Shown: positions 49,007 through 57,790 of the stretch, one piece after another
Layout of the letters: each line of letters begins with the position of its first letter
Numbering within the stretch: the stretch's first letter is position 1
Assembly (NCBI GenBank): GCA_002255905.1
Contig: NKIN01000001.1
Coordinates: 310,001 to 374,000 of the forward strand
Origin: Burkholderiales bacterium PBB1
GTDB lineage: Bacteria > Pseudomonadota > Gammaproteobacteria > Burkholderiales > Burkholderiaceae_C
DNA length: 64,000 nucleotides
Direction of reading: 5' to 3'
Notes under the pieces: generated by a model
What the model was told of the DNA's origin: nothing
What the model saw: only the letters and a program-made list of their open reading frames with translations
Databases searched by the model: none
Position numbers and translations under genes: made by a program

Positions 49007-50386
49007 TCAGGTGCCGATGTCGCGTGCCAGCCGCAGCCCGCTGAACTGCCACTGCGCCTCAGGCGGGAAGAAATTGCGGTAGCTGGCACGCGCGTGGCCT
49101 GCTGGCGTGGCGCACGAACCACCGCGCAGCACGAACTGGTTGCACATGAACTTGCCGTTGTATTCACCGACCGCGCCCGGCAGTGGTCGGTATCCGGGGT
49201 ACGCGCCGTAGCTCGACTGAGTCCATTCCCACACGTCGCCGTACAGCTGCACGGGCTCGTCGCCGCCAGCGGCCACAGGCGGCAGCGGATGAAAGACGCC
49301 GCGGTCGGCGAAATGGGCGTGATGCAGGGCATGCGTACCGAGTGCGCGTGCGGCGAACTCCCACTCGGCCTCGGTGGGCAGGCGGGCGCCCGCCCAGCGC
49401 GCGTAGGCGTCTGCCTCGAAGTAACTGAGGTGGCACATCGGCGTGCGCGGATCGATGGCCGTGGTGCCTTGCAGCGTGTGCACGAGCCAGTCACCGCCGT
49501 GCCCCGGCTCGCGGCGTTGCCAATACAGCGGCGCCCGACGAGGTGACACGCCCACGCTGCCGCTGGCCGCGTGCAACCACGCCCATCCCATCGACAGCCA
49601 GAGCTCGGGGCGCTGGTAGCCAGCGTCGTCGATGAACGCCAGCCACTCGCCGTGGTTGATGGGGCGCGAGGCCAGCTGGAAGGGCGCGGTGTAGCTCGTG
49701 TGCCGTGGCGTCTCGTTGTCGAAACAGAACTCACCGTCGAGCGTCGGGTCGTGGCCCAGTTCGAACAGCCCACCGTCGTAGGAATGCCAGCGCAGCGGCT
49801 GCGAGGGGACCTCGCTGCGCGGCGACGGCCCGGCGTAGGCGCCGTACGTCGGCGACGAATCAGCGATGTCGCAAGTGCCATCGGCACCGAACGACAACGC
49901 GTGCTTGATGTCGGTGAGCAGCAGCTCCTGGTGCTGTTGCTCGTGGTGCAGACCCAGCGTGACCAGTGGCTGCAGCGCCGCAGCCGTGTCGTGATCGGAC
50001 TCGGCACGCTGCAGCAGTGCCAGCATCCGCTCATCGACGTTCGCCCGGTAGCGCTTGATGGTGGCCAGGCTCGGCCGGCTGAGCAGCCCCCGCTGCGCAC
50101 GCGGGAACTGCGCGCCGATGCCCTGGTAGTAGCTGTTGAACAGCACCCGGAAGTTTGGATCGAAGGGCTTGAATTGCGGCTCGTGAGGTTCGAGCACGAA
50201 GGTCTCGAAGAACCAGGTCAGGTGAGCCAGGTGCCATTTGGTCGGGCTGGCGTCCGGCATGGACTGCACCTGGCAGTCTTCGTCGCTGAGTGGCGCTGAC
50301 AGGTGCAAGGTGGTGTCGCGCACCTCGGCGTAACGCCGGGCCAGATCGCCCAGCCGGTCAGTGGAGGAGGGAGGTTGCTGGTTCAT
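49007..50386 (-). CDS. egtB: Ergothioneine-type sulfoxide synthase EgtB
   Basis: 459 aa from ATG 50386 (MNQQPPSSTDRLGDLARRYA). The N-terminal DinB-like domain holds the iron triad, with HHEQQHQE (HxxxHxE) and an earlier His in WHLAHLTWFFE. The C-terminal domain is FGE-sulfatase-like (LPTEAEWEFAARALG, VWEWTQSSY, RGGSCATP). EgtB joins a thiol to hercynine using O2. No egtD methyltransferase gene is next to it, so the hercynine supply must lie elsewhere. Co-directional with trhO, 46 bp downstream of it. Confidence 0.9.
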   Translation of the reverse strand: MNQQPPSSTDRLGDLARRYAEVRDTTLHLSAPLSDEDCQVQSMPDASPTKWHLAHLTWFFETFVLEPHEPQFKPFDPNFRVLFNSYYQGIGAQFPRAQRGLLSRPSLATIKRYRANVDERMLALLQRAESDHDTAAALQPLVTLGLHHEQQHQELLLTDIKHALSFGADGTCDIADSSPTYGAYAGPSPRSEVPSQPLRWHSYDGGLFELGHDPTLDGEFCFDNETPRHTSYTAPFQLASRPINHGEWLAFIDDAGYQRPELWLSMGWAWLHAASGSVGVSPRRAPLYWQRREPGHGGDWLVHTLQGTTAIDPRTPMCHLSYFEADAYARWAGARLPTEAEWEFAARALGTHALHHAHFADRGVFHPLPPVAAGGDEPVQLYGDVWEWTQSSYGAYPGYRPLPGAVGEYNGKFMCNQFVLRGGSCATPAGHARASYRNFFPPEAQWQFSGLRLARDIGT

Positions 50387-50432
50387 CAGGGCGCTGGTTC
50401 GAACCGCGGTGTCGCCACGGCATCGGATCACC

Positions 50433-51203
50433 TTACACCGGATCGGCGGCACCGCTGGCAGCCGCGTGGCTGGCCGCAGGTTGCAGATCGTTGCCCACTT
50501 CGCGCCGCGCGTCGAACACGAAGCAGTGGCCGTCGAAATGCGCGCCGCCAGTCTCCTCGAAGTACTTGAGGATGCCGCCCTCGAGCTGCATCACCCGATC
50601 GACGCCGACATCGGCCATGAACAGTGCCGCCTTCTCGCAGCGGATGCCGCCGGTGCAGTAACTCACCACCGTCTTGCCACGCAACTCGTCGCGGTGGGCC
50701 AGCACAGCGGCAGGGAAATCGCTGAACTTGTCAATGCGCCAGTCGATCGCCCCACGAAAGCGCCCGGCGTCGACCTCGAACGCGTTGCGCGTGTCGAGCG
50801 TGACGACTTCGCGCCCCTCGTCGTCGTGCCCTTGCTCGAGCCAGCGCGCGAGCGTTTGCGCACTGACTGCCGGTGCCCGCTCGGCCTGCGGGCGGATGGC
50901 TGGGTGGTTCATCCGGATGATCTCGCGCTTGACCTTGACCAGCAGCTTGCCGAACGGCACGCTGGGCGACAGGCTTTCCTTGGCTTCTATCGGCGCAAAT
51001 CGCGCATCGCGGCGCAGCCACGCGATGAAATCGCGCACTGCTTCCGCAGGCCCGGCCAGGAACAGATTGATGCCTTCCTCGGCGAGCAGCACGGTGCCCT
51101 TCAGCTGCCGCGTTGCTGCCTGCGCCTGTATTTGTTCGCGCAGCGACTCGAGGTCGTCGAGCACGACGAAGCGGTAGGCAGAGATGTTCAGAACTTGATT
51201 CAC
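50433..51203 (-). CDS. trhO: tRNA uridine-34 hydroxylase (rhodanese-type)
   Basis: 256 aa. An N-terminal acylphosphatase-like domain is followed by a rhodanese domain with active-site Cys183 ([12 protein letters not shown]). TrhO/YceA makes 5-hydroxyuridine at the wobble position of tRNA with O2. The length is a little shorter than E. coli YceA. Its start lies 75 bp from the left structured repeat. Confidence 0.93.
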   Translation of the reverse strand: MNQVLNISAYRFVVLDDLESLREQIQAQAATRQLKGTVLLAEEGINLFLAGPAEAVRDFIAWLRRDARFAPIEAKESLSPSVPFGKLLVKVKREIIRMNHPAIRPQAERAPAVSAQTLARWLEQGHDDEGREVVTLDTRNAFEVDAGRFRGAIDWRIDKFSDFPAAVLAHRDELRGKTVVSYCTGGIRCEKAALFMADVGVDRVMQLEGGILKYFEETGGAHFDGHCFVFDARREVGNDLQPAASHAAASGAADPV

Positions 51204-51278
51204 GGCGCGCAGTGTACGGAGGCTGACTGTTGCCGCGTCCAGTGGGGCTGGACCGTGCCGCGCGCGATGGCCAGGGCC

Positions 51279-51372
51279 GCCGGGTTGCGCTCATGTCCCC
51301 CGGGCCGGGTCACGGCCGAAACGCCCTGGACAGAGCTATCCGGCCCTCCTCCTTTACTTCGCTCCACCCGGC
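51279..51372 (-). repeat. Left copy of structured inverted repeat element
   Basis: 94 bp, read on the minus strand. An outer stem GCCGGGT/ACCCGGC (51279-51285 with 51366-51372) and an inner stem GGCCGG/CCGGCC (51303-51308 with 51340-51345) enclose two boxes shared with the right copy: GGGTGGAGCGAAGT and GGGGGACATGAGCGCAACCC, identical over 14 and 20 bases. An SD-like AAAGGAGGAG follows the first box. The stems differ in sequence from the right copy but pair equally well, so structure is conserved. The box GGGGGACATGAGCGCAACCC lies at the outer end. Confidence 0.85.
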
Positions 51373-51632
51373 GACCCTCGCCGTCGCTCGAATAGCCGCA
51401 TTCAACGCACGCAGGCCGAAAGCTCCACTTGGTTCGTGCTGTTCCGCCTGGTATCAGATGGTTGTGTCTGCGTACGATCGATGCTGTTGGCACTCAAAAG
51501 CGCGAGCCGGCAGAGTGGAGATAACCCAGCGAATGCGCATCATGCGCAGTGTGTCGTGCAGCGCCGCTGCGCGGCAGAGTTGGGTCGTCATTAGCGCTGG
51601 AGCCGCACAAACTCACTCCCTTGGAGAAGCCG
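51373..51632. other. Non-coding lead-in inside the repeat-bounded segment
   Basis: 260 bp between the left repeat and the small unknown gene. It holds a 15-bp palindrome TGCGCAT-C-ATGCGCA (51534-51548) and overlapping GC-rich small hairpins around 51559-51575, possible promoter or regulatory signals for the next gene. No coding sequence is supported; open frames across it have no recognisable product. Confidence 0.5.
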
Positions 51633-52103
51633 GTGCAGAAAATTAGAAAGATTGACATGGGCGTTCAGCAATTAGAGGACGCACTGCAGGCGTACTTTGA
51701 CGGTCGGTATCACTCTGCATTGGTCTTAGCCGCTGCTGCGGAGCAACTCTTCGCTGGCTACATGCACTTGCACGCGATTGAACCTGCGTTTTCAAATAGG
51801 AAAAAGGCAATCGTCAGCGTTGCCAATAGCTTGAAGAGCCGCTCGGATGCCCCCTTCAAACAAACCACTGATAAGGACATCGGCGAACTTTTGAATCGTG
51901 CATACAACCAGTCGCACCACGCAGGAAAAACCGAACTGGAACTGCACATGAACCCCAAATTTGAGGCACAAGAGACGATTGATCGAGCTGTGTCTAACTT
52001 TGACAGCCTGCAGTCCGGGTACGAGCTCCCTGAGCTTGTTCTGGCGCAAAGGTTCGTCAAGGAATTGCTCGATGAATCCCGGTTCAAGAACGACGCAGAG
52101 TAA
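51633..52103 (+). CDS. Small alpha-helical protein of unknown function, likely acquired
   Basis: 156 aa from GTG 51633 (start MQKIRKIDMGVQQLEDALQA), with GGAG seven bases upstream; an ATG at 51657 is an alternative. All helical by appearance, soluble. The gene is near 50% GC, far lower than its neighbours, with A/T-ending codons and Lys/Asn/Phe enrichment. The helix LLNRAYNQSHHAGK contains R-x5-H, the spacing of HEPN ribonuclease motifs, but that is weak on its own. I recall similar short proteins of accessory regions but no function. It is the only plausible gene between two inverted structured repeats. Confidence 0.8.
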   Translation: MQKIRKIDMGVQQLEDALQAYFDGRYHSALVLAAAAEQLFAGYMHLHAIEPAFSNRKKAIVSVANSLKSRSDAPFKQTTDKDIGELLNRAYNQSHHAGKTELELHMNPKFEAQETIDRAVSNFDSLQSGYELPELVLAQRFVKELLDESRFKNDAE

Positions 52104-52283
52104 GGTTCCCCCCGTCAGCGCGTTAAGTCTGGCGTCTGACTAATCACCTCGTAGGTAGTGGACTTGCCGTGGTGTTTTCGCGCGACTTGAGCAACCAGGA
52201 TGACTTGTATGCCGAGCTTCTTGGCATAGCCAATGAGATTGCGCAGCAGTCTCTGCCAATAACGGTTGCATCCGCTGCCGAGG
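52104..52283. other. Low-GC tail of the segment with an unidentified minus-strand frame
   Basis: 180 bp between the small gene and the right repeat. A minus-strand frame ending at 52115 reads NRYWQRLLRNLIGYAKKLGI and on to HHGKSTTYEVISQTPDLTR; it looks protein-like but has no proper start, because upstream it runs into the repeat. It may be a gene remnant. Base composition matches the small gene rather than the flanking chromosome. Confidence 0.4.
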
Positions 52284-52373
52284 GCGTTGGGCGTGGGGTG
52301 GAGCGAAGTTAAGGAAGGAGAAGACGCCGAAGGCGGCTTCGGGGGGACATGAGCGCAACCCCACGCCCAACGC
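52284..52373 (+). repeat. Right copy of structured inverted repeat element
   Basis: 90 bp. A perfect 16-bp outer stem (52284-52299 with 52358-52373) and an inner hairpin (GAAG-A-CGCC, loop GAA, GGCG-G-CTTC, 52320-52340) with the conserved boxes GGGTGGAGCGAAGT (52296-52309) and GGGGGACATGAGCGCAACCC (52342-52361). It is inverted relative to the left copy at 51279-51372. The outer arms carry GTTGGGC and GCCCAAC, but in the order opposite to an integron attC, so it is not an ordinary attC site. Confidence 0.87.
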
Positions 52374-52425
52374 ACTTGCCAGCTCGCGCAGAAATAAGAA
52401 AAGGGCCGTCTCTAGAATCGGTCGC

Positions 52426-55400
52426 ATGGCCTTCGTTCACCTGCGTACCCACACCGAATACTCCGTCGTCGACGGCACCTTGCGCATCGACGAGGTCGTC
52501 GCGGCAGCGGCCGCCGACCAGCAGCCGGCGCTGGCCATCACCGACCTCGGCAACCTTTTCGGGGCCATCAAGTTCTACAACGCGGCCCGCGCCAAAGGCA
52601 TCAAGCCGCTGATCGGTGCCGACGTGTGGCTGGAGCCTGAGGGCAGCGACCGCGCGCCGACGCGGCTGCTGCTGCTGGTGCAAAACCGCACCGGCTACCT
52701 GAACCTGTGCGAGTTGCTCACGCGCTGCTGGCTGGGCCCGGCTTCCCAGGCGCAGCCCTGGACCACCTGGGCGGCACTCACCGAGCTGAACGGTGGCCTG
52801 ATAGCACTTTCGGGCGCCGAGCTGGGCGCGGTCGGCCAGGCCCTGGTGGCGGGGGACACTGCACGGGCACGCAGCCTGGCGCTGCGCTTTGCCGAGCTGT
52901 TTCCGAACCGCTACTACCTCGAGCTGCAACGCGCCGGCCTGCCGGGGCAAGAAGCCCAGGTGCAGGCTGCAGTGCGCCTGGCGGCCGCGCTGCAGCTGCC
53001 GGTGGTGGCCACGCACCCGGTGCAGTTTCTGACCAACGACGACTACGAGGCGCACGAGGCGCGCGTGTGCGTGGCCGAAGGCGATACCCTGACCAACCCG
53101 CGCCGCATCAAGCGTTTCAACGCGCAGCAGTACTTCAAGCCGCAGGCCGAGATGGAGGCGCTGTTCACCGACGTGCCCAGTGCGCTGGCCAACAGCGTCG
53201 AGATCGCTAAGCGCTGCAGCCTGAGCCTGGTGCTCGGCAAGCCGCAATTGCCAGCGTTTCCGACACCGGAGGTCAACGGCGAGCGGATGGCGCCGGACGA
53301 GTTTTTCCGCCACTCATCGCACGAAGGGCTGAAGGCGCGGCTGGTGCAGCTGTACCCCGACGAAGCGAGGCGCGAGGCTGAGCGACCGCGCTACGTCGAG
53401 CGGCTCGAGTTCGAGATCGCGACCATCCTGAAGATGGGCTTCCCGGGCTACTTCCTGATCGTGGCCGACTTCATCAACTGGGCCAAGGCCAACGGCTGCC
53501 CGGTCGGTCCGGGTCGCGGATCGGGTGCCGGATCGCTGGTGGCCTATGCGCTGAAGATCACCGACCTCGACCCGCTTCAGTACAACCTGCTGTTCGAGCG
53601 CTTCCTGAACCCCGATCGCGTGTCGATGCCCGACTTCGACATCGACTTCTGCCAGGCCAACCGCGACCGCGTCATCGACTACGTCAAGGACAAGTACGGC
53701 CGCGACGCAGTGAGCCAGATCGTCACCTTCGGCACGATGGCGGCGAAGGCTGCGCTGCGCGACATCGGCCGCGTGCTCGGCATGGGCTACGGCCATGTGG
53801 ACAGCATCGCCAAGCTGGTGCCGGCGCCGCCGGGCAAGACGGTGACACTGCGTCGCCCTCCGAACGACACCGACACCAGCGTCATTTACGCGCGCCGTGA
53901 AGCGCCCGAGATCGAGGAGCGCGAGCAGAAGGAAGAAGAGGTGGCCGAGCTGCTGGCGCTGGCCGAACGCGTCGAAGGCATCGTGCGCAACGTCGGCATG
54001 CACGCCGGTGGCGTGCTGATCGCGCCGGGCAAGATCACCGACTTCTGTCCGCTGTACATGCAGCCCGGCAGCGACAGCGCGGTGAGCCAGTACGACAAGG
54101 ACGATGTCGAATCGATCGGCCTGGTGAAGTTCGACTTTCTGGGGCTGGCCACGCTCACGATCCTGGAGATGGCCACCGAGTTCATCCGCGCCCGCCATCC
54201 CGAGCAGCGCGACTTCGCGCTCGAGAACATCGCGCTCGACGACCCTGGCGCCTACCGCCTGATGAGCGAGGGCAAGACGGTCGCGGTGTTCCAGCTGGAA
54301 AGCTCAGGCATGCAACGCATGCTGCGCGACGCCAAGCCCAGCGTGTTCGAGGACGTGATCGCACTGGTGGCGCTGTACCGCCCCGGCCCGATGGACCTGA
54401 TCCCGACCTTCTGCGCGCGCAAGCACGGCCGCGAAGAGGTCGAGTACCCGCACCCGCTGATGCAGGGCGTGCTCGAAGAGACCTACGGGATCATGGTCTA
54501 CCAGGAGCAGGTGATGCAGGTGGCCCAGATCGTCGGCGGCTACACGCTGGGCGGCGCCGACCTGCTGCGCCGCGCGATGGGCAAGAAGAAGCTCGAGGAG
54601 ATGATGAAGCACCGCGCCATCTTTGCCGAAGGCGCGGCGAAGAACGGCATTCCCGAGCCCAAGGCCAACGAGATCTTCGACCTGATGGAGAAGTTCGCGG
54701 GCTATGGCTTCAACAAGTCGCATGCCGCGGCCTATGCGCTGCTGGCGTACCACACCGCCTGGCTGAAGGTGCATTACCTGGCCGAGTTCACCGCCGCCAA
54801 CATGAGCGTGGCGCTCGACGACACCGACAAGCTGAAGATCTTCCACGACGATGCGAAGGCGCTCGGCGTGGTGTTCGAGCCGCCGGACGTCAACGCTGGC
54901 GGCTACCGCTTCGAACCGATCACGCCCGATGCGGCTACCAAGCAGAAAGGCGAGCGTGGCCGCGTGCGCTATGGCCTGGGTGCCATCAAGGGCACGGGGC
55001 AGGGCGCGATCGAGGCGATCGTCGCGGCCCGCAACGAAGGCGGGCCATTCACCAGCCTGTTCGATTTCTGCGCGCGCGTCGACCGCGCCCGCATCAACAA
55101 GCGCACCGTCGAAGCGCTGATCAAGGCCGGCGCTTTCGATCGCTGGGGCCACGAGCGGTCGGCCTTGCTCGCCAGCGTCGGCCTGGCGTTCGACTACGCC
55201 GACTCGCAAGCGGCGCACGCCAATCAGGGCGGCCTGTTCGACTTCGATGACACGCACGGCGCCTCGACGCAGGAGCCGCCGCTGGTCGAGGCCTTGCCGT
55301 GGAGCATCAAGGAGCGGCTGATGGCCGAGAAGGCCGCGCTGGGCTTTTATTTGTCAGGCCACCTGTTCGACCAGAGCGTGGACGAGGTGCGTCAGTTCGC

Positions 55401-55980
55401 CAAGCGCGCCAATGTCGACGTGCTGGACACGCGCGAGCCACAGCTGCTCGCCGGCATCGTGGGTGATCTGCGCATGGTCAACGGCCAGCGTGGCAGGGTT
55501 GCGATCTTCAAGCTCGACGACAAGACCGAAGCGATCGAAGCGGTGGCGAGCGAGGAGCTGGTGAATGCCCATCGCGAGTTGTTGAAGGACGATGAACTCG
55601 TCATCGTGCAGGGCAAGGTGCAGCCGGATCGCTTCTCGGGTGGCCTGCGGCTCACGGTGCAGCAGGTGTGGGGCCTGGCCGAGGCGCGCTGCCGTTTCGG
55701 CAAATACCTGAGCGTGCACGTCAACGGCGCAGTGCCGCCGGTGGCCGAACTGCTGCGCGAGTTTCCAATGCGCCAGGTGGCTACCGAGCACGGCGATCTG
55801 CCGCAGGGCCTGTCGGTGCGACTGCATCTGCATCGCAGCGCGGCGCACGGCGTGGTCACCGGCGACCTCGATCTGGGTGAGCAGGCACGCTTCTACCCGA
55901 GCGACGAGGCCATCGAGCGCTGGCGAGCGGCGGCGGCAGGACGCAAGGCGAGGGTGGTGTACGAGTCGTCGGCGACGTGA
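52426..55980 (+). CDS. dnaE: DNA polymerase III alpha subunit
   Basis: 1184 aa from ATG 52426 (MAFVHLRTHTEYSVVDGTLR). N-terminal PHP domain (~1-270) with altered metal ligands (ITDLGNLFG), as in other proteobacterial replicases where PHP is inactive. The C-family polymerase core has PDFDIDFCQ near residue 402 and GSGAGSLVAYALKI; later come the helix-hairpin and OB regions. Replicative subunit of the holoenzyme. No Shine-Dalgarno is seen before the ATG; a TAGAAT sequence lies at 52413-52418, so the message may be leaderless. Confidence 0.96.
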   Translation: MAFVHLRTHTEYSVVDGTLRIDEVVAAAAADQQPALAITDLGNLFGAIKFYNAARAKGIKPLIGADVWLEPEGSDRAPTRLLLLVQNRTGYLNLCELLTRCWLGPASQAQPWTTWAALTELNGGLIALSGAELGAVGQALVAGDTARARSLALRFAELFPNRYYLELQRAGLPGQEAQVQAAVRLAAALQLPVVATHPVQFLTNDDYEAHEARVCVAEGDTLTNPRRIKRFNAQQYFKPQAEMEALFTDVPSALANSVEIAKRCSLSLVLGKPQLPAFPTPEVNGERMAPDEFFRHSSHEGLKARLVQLYPDEARREAERPRYVERLEFEIATILKMGFPGYFLIVADFINWAKANGCPVGPGRGSGAGSLVAYALKITDLDPLQYNLLFERFLNPDRVSMPDFDIDFCQANRDRVIDYVKDKYGRDAVSQIVTFGTMAAKAALRDIGRVLGMGYGHVDSIAKLVPAPPGKTVTLRRPPNDTDTSVIYARREAPEIEEREQKEEEVAELLALAERVEGIVRNVGMHAGGVLIAPGKITDFCPLYMQPGSDSAVSQYDKDDVESIGLVKFDFLGLATLTILEMATEFIRARHPEQRDFALENIALDDPGAYRLMSEGKTVAVFQLESSGMQRMLRDAKPSVFEDVIALVALYRPGPMDLIPTFCARKHGREEVEYPHPLMQGVLEETYGIMVYQEQVMQVAQIVGGYTLGGADLLRRAMGKKKLEEMMKHRAIFAEGAAKNGIPEPKANEIFDLMEKFAGYGFNKSHAAAYALLAYHTAWLKVHYLAEFTAANMSVALDDTDKLKIFHDDAKALGVVFEPPDVNAGGYRFEPITPDAATKQKGERGRVRYGLGAIKGTGQGAIEAIVAARNEGGPFTSLFDFCARVDRARINKRTVEALIKAGAFDRWGHERSALLASVGLAFDYADSQAAHANQGGLFDFDDTHGASTQEPPLVEALPWSIKERLMAEKAALGFYLSGHLFDQSVDEVRQFAKRANVDVLDTREPQLLAGIVGDLRMVNGQRGRVAIFKLDDKTEAIEAVASEELVNAHRELLKDDELVIVQGKVQPDRFSGGLRLTVQQVWGLAEARCRFGKYLSVHVNGAVPPVAELLREFPMRQVATEHGDLPQGLSVRLHLHRSAAHGVVTGDLDLGEQARFYPSDEAIERWRAAAAGRKARVVYESSAT

Positions 55981-56030
55981 CGAGCGCGATCGGCAGCGTA
56001 GCCTGATCCGCTCAGGTTGCGGGCGACTCT

Positions 56031-56909
56031 TCAGCCCTTGATCAAGCGCAGCACCAGCGGGTGCTGTACCTTGCGATGCGCTGCAATCGCGAAGAAGCGC
56101 TCCTCGACGCCTGCGCACCGCCCCACGAATTTGACCCCGTAAGACCTGATCAGGTCTTCTCCAACGCGGCTCACTGCCGGGAATGCGCCCATGCCGCCCG
56201 AACCGAAGGTTTTCAGCAGCGCGCTGTCCTCGAACTCTCCGACGATGTTGGGCCGGATGCCCTGGCGCTCGAACCAGTGATCCAGCAGGCCGCGTGCGGC
56301 CGCGTGCGTGGTGGGCAAGAGCACCGGCACCTTGGACAGCGATTGCGGAAATCCCCGGCGTGCCGCCGTGGCGAGGGCCGGCGGTGCGTACCAGGCGAGC
56401 TCCGAGGAGCCAAGCAGATGGCTGTGCAGCTTGAGCGTGGTGCTCGGTGCAGCCACCCGGTCCGACAGCACCACATCGAGCCGATGGAGTGCGAGATCGG
56501 CCAGCAGATCGTCGAACTCGCCTTCGTGGCACAGCAACCGAAGTTGAGGCTCGGCAAGCATCGGCTCCAGCAGCGACCGCACCACCAGCTTGGGCATGCC
56601 GTCGGAGATGCCGACCGCCAGTCGGAGGCTGGGCGTGCTGGCGGCCTCCCGGACGAGCGCTGGCAGTTGTTCACCGAGCGCAAAGATCTGGTCCGCCTGC
56701 CGCAGGGTGGCCTGACCCGCTTCGGTGAGCGCGACGCCGCGTCCTTCGGGTTTGAGCAGGGCATGGCCCAAAGAACGTTCGAGCTCGCGCACCTGGGTGC
56801 TGACAGTCTGCACGGCCATGCCCAGCCGATCCGCGGCGCGCGTGATGCCGCCTTCCTTTCCAACCACCCAGAAGTAGTACAGGTGGCGGTAGTTGAAGTC
56901 GAGGCTCAT
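56031..56909 (-). CDS. NhaR-like LysR-family regulator
   Basis: 292 aa. The N-terminus MSLDFNYRHLYYFWVVGKEG and the HTH (ITRAADRLGMAVQTVSTQVR) are characteristic of the NhaR branch of LysR proteins, which respond to Na+ in E. coli. No nhaA antiporter gene is adjacent, so the name is only family-level. It diverges from the Bax-inhibitor-type gene with 144 bp between starts and converges with dnaE, 50 bp apart. Confidence 0.9.
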   Translation of the reverse strand: MSLDFNYRHLYYFWVVGKEGGITRAADRLGMAVQTVSTQVRELERSLGHALLKPEGRGVALTEAGQATLRQADQIFALGEQLPALVREAASTPSLRLAVGISDGMPKLVVRSLLEPMLAEPQLRLLCHEGEFDDLLADLALHRLDVVLSDRVAAPSTTLKLHSHLLGSSELAWYAPPALATAARRGFPQSLSKVPVLLPTTHAAARGLLDHWFERQGIRPNIVGEFEDSALLKTFGSGGMGAFPAVSRVGEDLIRSYGVKFVGRCAGVEERFFAIAAHRKVQHPLVLRLIKG

Positions 56910-57053
56910 TCTGTTTTTACGGAAGTCAATGTTCTTGATTGTCTGCTTTTACGGCAATGTCAGGTCGCCTATCGTCACGCCCTGTTCGTTGGACACGCTG
57001 CGGCTTGCCATCGAACCCCGGCATCGATTCCGCACGACAAGGAGTAATTCGTC

Positions 57054-57773
57054 ATGGACTCTCACGCTACCCCTGGCTACACACAAAACCACACCCATAC
57101 CGCGACAGCGATGCAGCCGCTGTCCGGTGCCATGCCCGCTGGGCGCACGGCCAGCGCCTCGCGCGTACTGCGCAACACCTACGCACTGCTGTCGCTGACG
57201 CTGCTGTTCAGCGCTGGCATCGCCGCCGTGAGCGCAGCGGCGCAATGGCCGGCCCCCGGCATCTTGCTGAGCCTCGCCGGAAACCTGGGTCTGCTGTTTC
57301 TCATCTACCGGTTGAAGAATTCCGTCTGGGCGTTGCCTGCGGTGTTTGGCCTGACCGGCTTCATGGGCTACACGCTCGGCCCGCTGCTTTCCAAGGTGAT
57401 GACCCTGCCTGGCGGTGGCCAGGTGATCGCGATGGCGCTGGCGGCCACCGGCGCGGTGTTTCTGGCGCTGTCGGCCTGGGCGCTGACCACACGGCGCGAC
57501 TTCAGTGTCATGGGCGGGTTCCTGTTCGCCGGCATGGTCGTGGCGCTGCTGGCTGGACTCGCTGCGGTGTTCTTGCAGATCCCGGCGCTCGGTCTCGCGG
57601 TGAGTGCCATGGTGGCGCTGCTGTCGGCGGGGTTGATCCTGGTCGAGACCAGCCGCATCGTGCATGGCGGCGAGTCCAACTACGTGCTCGCGACCGTGGG
57701 TCTGTATGTCTCGATCTTCAACTTGTTCACCAGCCTGCTCAGCCTCTTCGGCCTGGGCGGCTCTGACGAGTGA
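57054..57773 (+). CDS. Bax inhibitor-1/YccA-family membrane protein
   Basis: 239 aa. After a ~35-residue polar N-terminus come seven hydrophobic segments, with the family C-terminal signature LVETSRIVHGGESNYVLATV. YccA in E. coli modulates FtsH proteolysis, and other members are calcium-leak channels. It starts a plus-strand run of four small genes to 59026 with short gaps. Confidence 0.92.
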   Translation: MDSHATPGYTQNHTHTATAMQPLSGAMPAGRTASASRVLRNTYALLSLTLLFSAGIAAVSAAAQWPAPGILLSLAGNLGLLFLIYRLKNSVWALPAVFGLTGFMGYTLGPLLSKVMTLPGGGQVIAMALAATGAVFLALSAWALTTRRDFSVMGGFLFAGMVVALLAGLAAVFLQIPALGLAVSAMVALLSAGLILVETSRIVHGGESNYVLATVGLYVSIFNLFTSLLSLFGLGGSDE

Positions 57774-57790
57774 TCTCAAGGGAGTTCAGC

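Noticed and set aside
51200-51493. 97-codon minus-strand frame across the left repeat
   Set aside because: It reads through the structured element (VERSKGGG...PGGHERNP), has no start signals, and overlaps the trhO start; the repeat explains the sequence better.
51990-52140. GTCTAAC and GTTAAGT as core sites of a cassette attC after the small gene
   Set aside because: Each fits the loose consensus, but the two are not complementary to each other, and the first lies inside the coding region.
52284-52373. Integron attC site at the right repeat
   Set aside because: GTTGGGC and GCCCAAC are present as outer arms, but in the order GTT first and AAC last; attC has RYYYAAC first and GTTRRRY last. 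No integrase gene is in the window.
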